Made by a program: the position numbers and the translations under genes. Shown piece after piece: positions 61,385 to 64,000 of a stretch of DNA of 64,000 nt. The stretch's first letter is position 1, and each line of letters begins with the position of its first letter. The notes under the pieces are model-generated. The model saw nothing but the letters and a program-made list of their open reading frames with translations. It was not told the DNA's origin and did no database searches. This DNA is from Phycicoccus jejuensis (lineage in GTDB: Bacteria; Actinomycetota; Actinomycetes; Actinomycetales; Dermatophilaceae): NCBI RefSeq assembly GCF_000720925.1, contig NZ_JOEE01000006.1, forward strand, positions 186,001 through 250,000, given 5' to 3'.

Positions 61385-62280
61385 GCCGCCACCTCCTCGC
61401 GGGCGGCGCCGGCCGTGAGCTCGAGGAACATCTCCTCGAGCCCGCGCTCGTCGCCGGCGCGCAGCTCGCGCAGCGCCACTCCGGCGCCCAGGGCGACCCG
61501 CCCGACGGTGTCGGCGTCGGTCTCGGCGACGAGCCCGCCGGTGGCCGACGGCGAGACGGCCACGCCGGCCGCCCGCAGCGCCTCGGCGAGGGCCGCGTCG
61601 TCGACCGAGCGCGCCACCGTGCCCGTGCCCGAGAGCAGCTCGTCGGTCGTGCCGGCGGCGACGACCCGTCCGTTGCCGATGACGACGAGGTCGTCGGCGA
61701 CGCGCTCGATCTCGTTGAGCAGGTGCGAGCTGAGCAGCACCGTGCCGCCGCGCGCGGCGTACCCGCGCAGGACGTCGCGCATCCAGCGGATGCCGGCGGG
61801 GTCGAGGCCGTTGGCGGGCTCGTCGAGGACGAGGACCTCGGGGTCCCCGAGCAGGGCGTGGGCGAGGCCGAGCCGCTGGCGCATCCCGAGCGAGTAGTTG
61901 CGCACCCGGCGCAGGGACTCCTTCTCGGTGAGGCCGACGACGTCGAGCATCTCGTCGACGCGGCGGCGGTCGACGCCGGTGAGGATCGCGCCGAGCGTCA
62001 GCACCTCGCGGCCGGTGCGGCCCGCGTGCTGCGCCGAGGCGTCGAGGAGGAGGCCGACGTGGCGGCCGGGGGTCGGCAGGGCGGCGTACGGGCGGCCGAG
62101 GACGGTCGCGGTGCCGCTGCTCGCCGGGGTGAGACCGGCGACGACGCGCATCGCCGTCGTCTTGCCCGCGCCGTTGGGGCCGAGGAAGCCGGTGACCCGG
62201 CCGGGGCGCGCCGAGAACGACACGTCGTCGAGGGCGGTGAAGGCGCCGTAGCGCTTCGTGAGGTGGTCCACGGTGATCAT
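61381..62280 (-). CDS. ABC transporter ATP-binding protein
   Basis: 299 residues. Walker A GPNGAGKTTAMRVVAG near residue 35, signature SLGMRQRLGLAHALLGDP near 128, Walker B VLVLDEPANGLDPAG near 155 and H-loop SSHLLNEIERVADDLVVI. The last 80 residues (ARSVDDAALAEALRAAGVAV; LEEMFLELTAG) form the usual DUF4162-like tail of DrrA-type exporters. ATG 62280 has GGAAGG upstream. Works with the downstream permease. Confidence 0.92.
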   Translation of the reverse strand: MITVDHLTKRYGAFTALDDVSFSARPGRVTGFLGPNGAGKTTAMRVVAGLTPASSGTATVLGRPYAALPTPGRHVGLLLDASAQHAGRTGREVLTLGAILTGVDRRRVDEMLDVVGLTEKESLRRVRNYSLGMRQRLGLAHALLGDPEVLVLDEPANGLDPAGIRWMRDVLRGYAARGGTVLLSSHLLNEIERVADDLVVIGNGRVVAAGTTDELLSGTGTVARSVDDAALAEALRAAGVAVSPSATGGLVAETDADTVGRVALGAGVALRELRAGDERGLEEMFLELTAGAAREEVAA

Positions 62281-62398
62281 GGGGACGACCCTTCCGCGCG
62301 CGGCCGGCCGCGGCCATGGGGGTCGGGCCCGATCCGACCCCGAGACCACCCCTGAGCCGACCCCGGGGTCCGCCCGGCGACGCCCCGGGGGCGCCGGC

Positions 62399-63943
62399 TC
62401 AGCCCTCGGCCCAGCCGGCGAGGCGGCCGCCCCGGCTCACGGCGTGCAGGCGCTCCTCGACCCGGGCGCGCACCGCGGTCGGGGTGATGACGAGCAGCTG
62501 GTCGTCGTGCCGCAGCACGTCGCCGTCCTTGGGGACGAACGAGGCGTCGTCGCGGACGACGAGCGCGACGTTGGCCCCGGCGGGCAGCCGCAGCTCGAAG
62601 ACGCGCACGCCGGCGAGGCGCGACGCGGGGCCGATGTCGATCTCGAGCATCTCGGCCCCGAGGTCGGTGAGCGGCGTGGCCTCGACGGCGAGGTCGACGC
62701 GGTGGTGCAGCGCCCCCACCCCGAGCCGGCGCGCGACCCACGGCAGCGTCGGCGCCTGGATGATCGTGAAGACGACGACGAGGACGAAGACGAGGTCGAA
62801 CATCCACTCGACCCCCGGCGTCCCCATCGTCACGGGGACGGTGGCGAGGACGACGGGGACCGCGCCGCGCAGGCCGGCCCACGAGAGGAAGGCCTGGACG
62901 CGCCACGGGATGCCGAAGGGCGTGACCGACACGAGGACCGAGAGGGGCCTCCCGAGGAGCAGGACCGCCGCCCCGACGACGAGGGCAGGCACGAGCTGCT
63001 CGGCGAACCCGCTCGGGCTGGCGAGCAGCCCCAGGAGCACGAAGAGCCCGATCTGGGCGAGCCAGCCGATGGCCGTCGCGAACCCGGTGACGGCGGGGCG
63101 GTGGGGCATCGGCAGGTTGCCGAGGACGAGCGCCGCGAGGTAGCAGGCGATGAAGCCCGAGGTGTGGATGCTGTCGGCGGCGGCGTAGGCGAGCACCGCG
63201 ACGGCGAGGACACCGATCGCGAAGAGCGCCGACGACGTCGTGGCGACCAGCCGCATGACGCGCGCACCCAGCCAGCCCACGCCGAGCCCGACGACGGCGC
63301 CCCCGGCGAGCTCGAGGCCGGCGACGAGGAGCAGGTGCCACCACGGCTCGGGCTCGGCGCCCGGCGTCAGCTGCGCCGCGAGCGCCGTGACGAGGAGGAC
63401 GACGGGCGCGTCGTTGAAGCCCGACTCGGCCTCGAGCATCCCGGAGATCTGCCGGGGCAGCGGGACGCGACGCAGCACCGAGAACACGGCGGCGGCATCG
63501 GTCGAGGCGGTGACGGCACCGATGAGCAGCGAGACCTCCCACGACCACCCGAGCACCCCGCGCGTCATGCCGGCGACGACGATGACGCTGACGAAGACGC
63601 CGACGGTCGACAGGGCGATGGCGGGGGCGACCGACCGGCGGATGCCGGACCACTGCGTCGTGATGCCGCCCTCGACGAGGATGAGGACGAGCGCGGCGTA
63701 GCCGAGGACCTGGGTCAGCTCCTCGGAGTCGTAGCGGATGCCGAGGCCGTTCTCGCCGAGGGCGAGCCCGATCGCCAGGTAGACGAGGAGCGATGGCAGG
63801 CCCGAGCGCAGCGAGAGCCGGACGGCGGCGACCGCGACGACGAGGACGACGCTGCCGACGAGCAGGACGCGCGAGAGGTCGTCGACCGTGAACCCCGTGG
63901 GCGCGACGGCCTCCGCGAGCAGCGTCGACCACGCCTGCGTCAC
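62399..63943 (-). CDS. K+/H+-type antiporter (CvrA/NhaP2-like)
   Basis: 514 residues. A cation:proton antiporter-1 domain of about 12-13 helices (SLLVYLAIGLALGENGLGIRYD; EGGITTQWSGIR; ASTDAAAVFSVLRRVPLP with the Asp pair region; EAESGFNDAPVVLLVTALAAQL) is followed by a cytoplasmic RCK_C domain from about 420 (VRVFELRLPAGANVALVVRDDASFVPKDGDVLRHDDQLLVI). The NhaP2/CvrA family moves K+ or Na+ in exchange for protons. The start GTG 63943 has no clear ribosome site. Confidence 0.9.
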   Translation of the reverse strand: MTQAWSTLLAEAVAPTGFTVDDLSRVLLVGSVVLVVAVAAVRLSLRSGLPSLLVYLAIGLALGENGLGIRYDSEELTQVLGYAALVLILVEGGITTQWSGIRRSVAPAIALSTVGVFVSVIVVAGMTRGVLGWSWEVSLLIGAVTASTDAAAVFSVLRRVPLPRQISGMLEAESGFNDAPVVLLVTALAAQLTPGAEPEPWWHLLLVAGLELAGGAVVGLGVGWLGARVMRLVATTSSALFAIGVLAVAVLAYAAADSIHTSGFIACYLAALVLGNLPMPHRPAVTGFATAIGWLAQIGLFVLLGLLASPSGFAEQLVPALVVGAAVLLLGRPLSVLVSVTPFGIPWRVQAFLSWAGLRGAVPVVLATVPVTMGTPGVEWMFDLVFVLVVVFTIIQAPTLPWVARRLGVGALHHRVDLAVEATPLTDLGAEMLEIDIGPASRLAGVRVFELRLPAGANVALVVRDDASFVPKDGDVLRHDDQLLVITPTAVRARVEERLHAVSRGGRLAGWAEG

Positions 63944-63978
63944 GGGGGACCGTCCTCGTCTCGTGGGGGGAGGTGTCC

Positions 63979-63984
63979 TAGTCT
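63979..63984 (+). promoter_or_regulatory. Candidate -10 at the window end
   Basis: TAGTCT with 6 bases to GTG 63991, the same leaderless layout as at many other starts. Confidence 0.45.
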
Positions 63985-63990
63985 CGCAGG

Positions 63991-64000
63991 GTGAGTCGCC
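63991..64000 (+). CDS. Start of a further gene (only 3 codons)
   Basis: GTG AGT CGC and one base; supported only by the -10 hexamer before it. Product unknown. Confidence 0.3.

Overview
The window is GC-rich chromosomal DNA of an actinobacterium, most likely Micrococcales and plausibly Intrasporangiaceae-like. Supporting signs are near-universal G/C at third codon positions, an IdeR-type iron regulator, a c-di-AMP riboswitch before an NlpC/P60 wall hydrolase, ANTAR-domain regulators, DUF3027 and DUF2530 genes, GTG/ATG starts joined by 4-base overlaps, and many apparently leaderless promoters. The species cannot be named from sequence alone. There is no phage, plasmid or insertion sequence; most of the window is ordinary core genome with several unusual intergenic elements.

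Layout. 1-9 kb: partial PhoP-like response regulator, DUF4190 membrane protein, HMG-CoA lyase, MFS exporter, cold-shock protein with DUF3027 partner, purine permease, MarR regulator with MFS pump. 9-23 kb: acyltransferase/SGNH enzyme, SerC, secreted PQQ-type sugar dehydrogenase, citrate synthase, NYN RNase-like protein, MFS, PdxH, HEAT protein, SDR plus hotdog-like protein, MFS, IdeR. 23-28 kb: two secreted cell-wall enzymes sharing a linker, the second under a c-di-AMP riboswitch, then DUF3253 and an ABC exporter with an iron-box-like palindrome. 28-33 kb: a stress block with an FAD oxidoreductase, an SRPBCC protein, a sigma factor lacking its promoter-binding middle, and PAS-ANTAR and GAF-ANTAR proteins. 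33-42 kb: a lactate-to-phosphoenolpyruvate operon (lctP-lutABC-ppsR-ppsA) divergent from its LldR regulator, then a LuxR-type gene with a probable frameshift. 42-52 kb: three overlapping glycosyltransferase genes and three cyclic-di-GMP enzymes. 52-64 kb: tRNA-Arg(CCU) with repeated copies of its 3' end and a gene remnant, MFS, a helicase-nuclease-like giant protein without the Walker A lysine, MscL, a CpaB-like SAF protein, an FmdB-type zinc ribbon, an ABC transporter pair, and a K+/H+-type antiporter. The last ten bases look like the start of another leaderless gene.

How genes work together. The clearest functional unit is the lactate operon: import (LctP), oxidation to pyruvate (LutABC), then conversion to PEP (PpsA) under its regulatory kinase/phosphotransferase, with three LldR operator palindromes in the divergent promoter. 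IdeR at 22.4 kb may control its own gene and the exporter at 25.9 kb. Three sites resemble stress-sigma (SigB/SigF) promoters and drive the FAD oxidoreductase, the SRPBCC gene and the glycosyltransferase operon. The three GGDEF/EAL proteins form a local c-di-GMP cluster.

Most notable oddities: a 62-bp tandem palindromic repeat with a second copy 16 kb away; long near-perfect palindromes at 41.6, 50.2 and 50.3 kb; a triplicated gene end at 25.2 kb; tandem arrays at 30.8 and 54.4 kb; a decayed locus beside the tRNA; the truncated sigma factor; and the helicase-like protein with a lost ATP-binding lysine.
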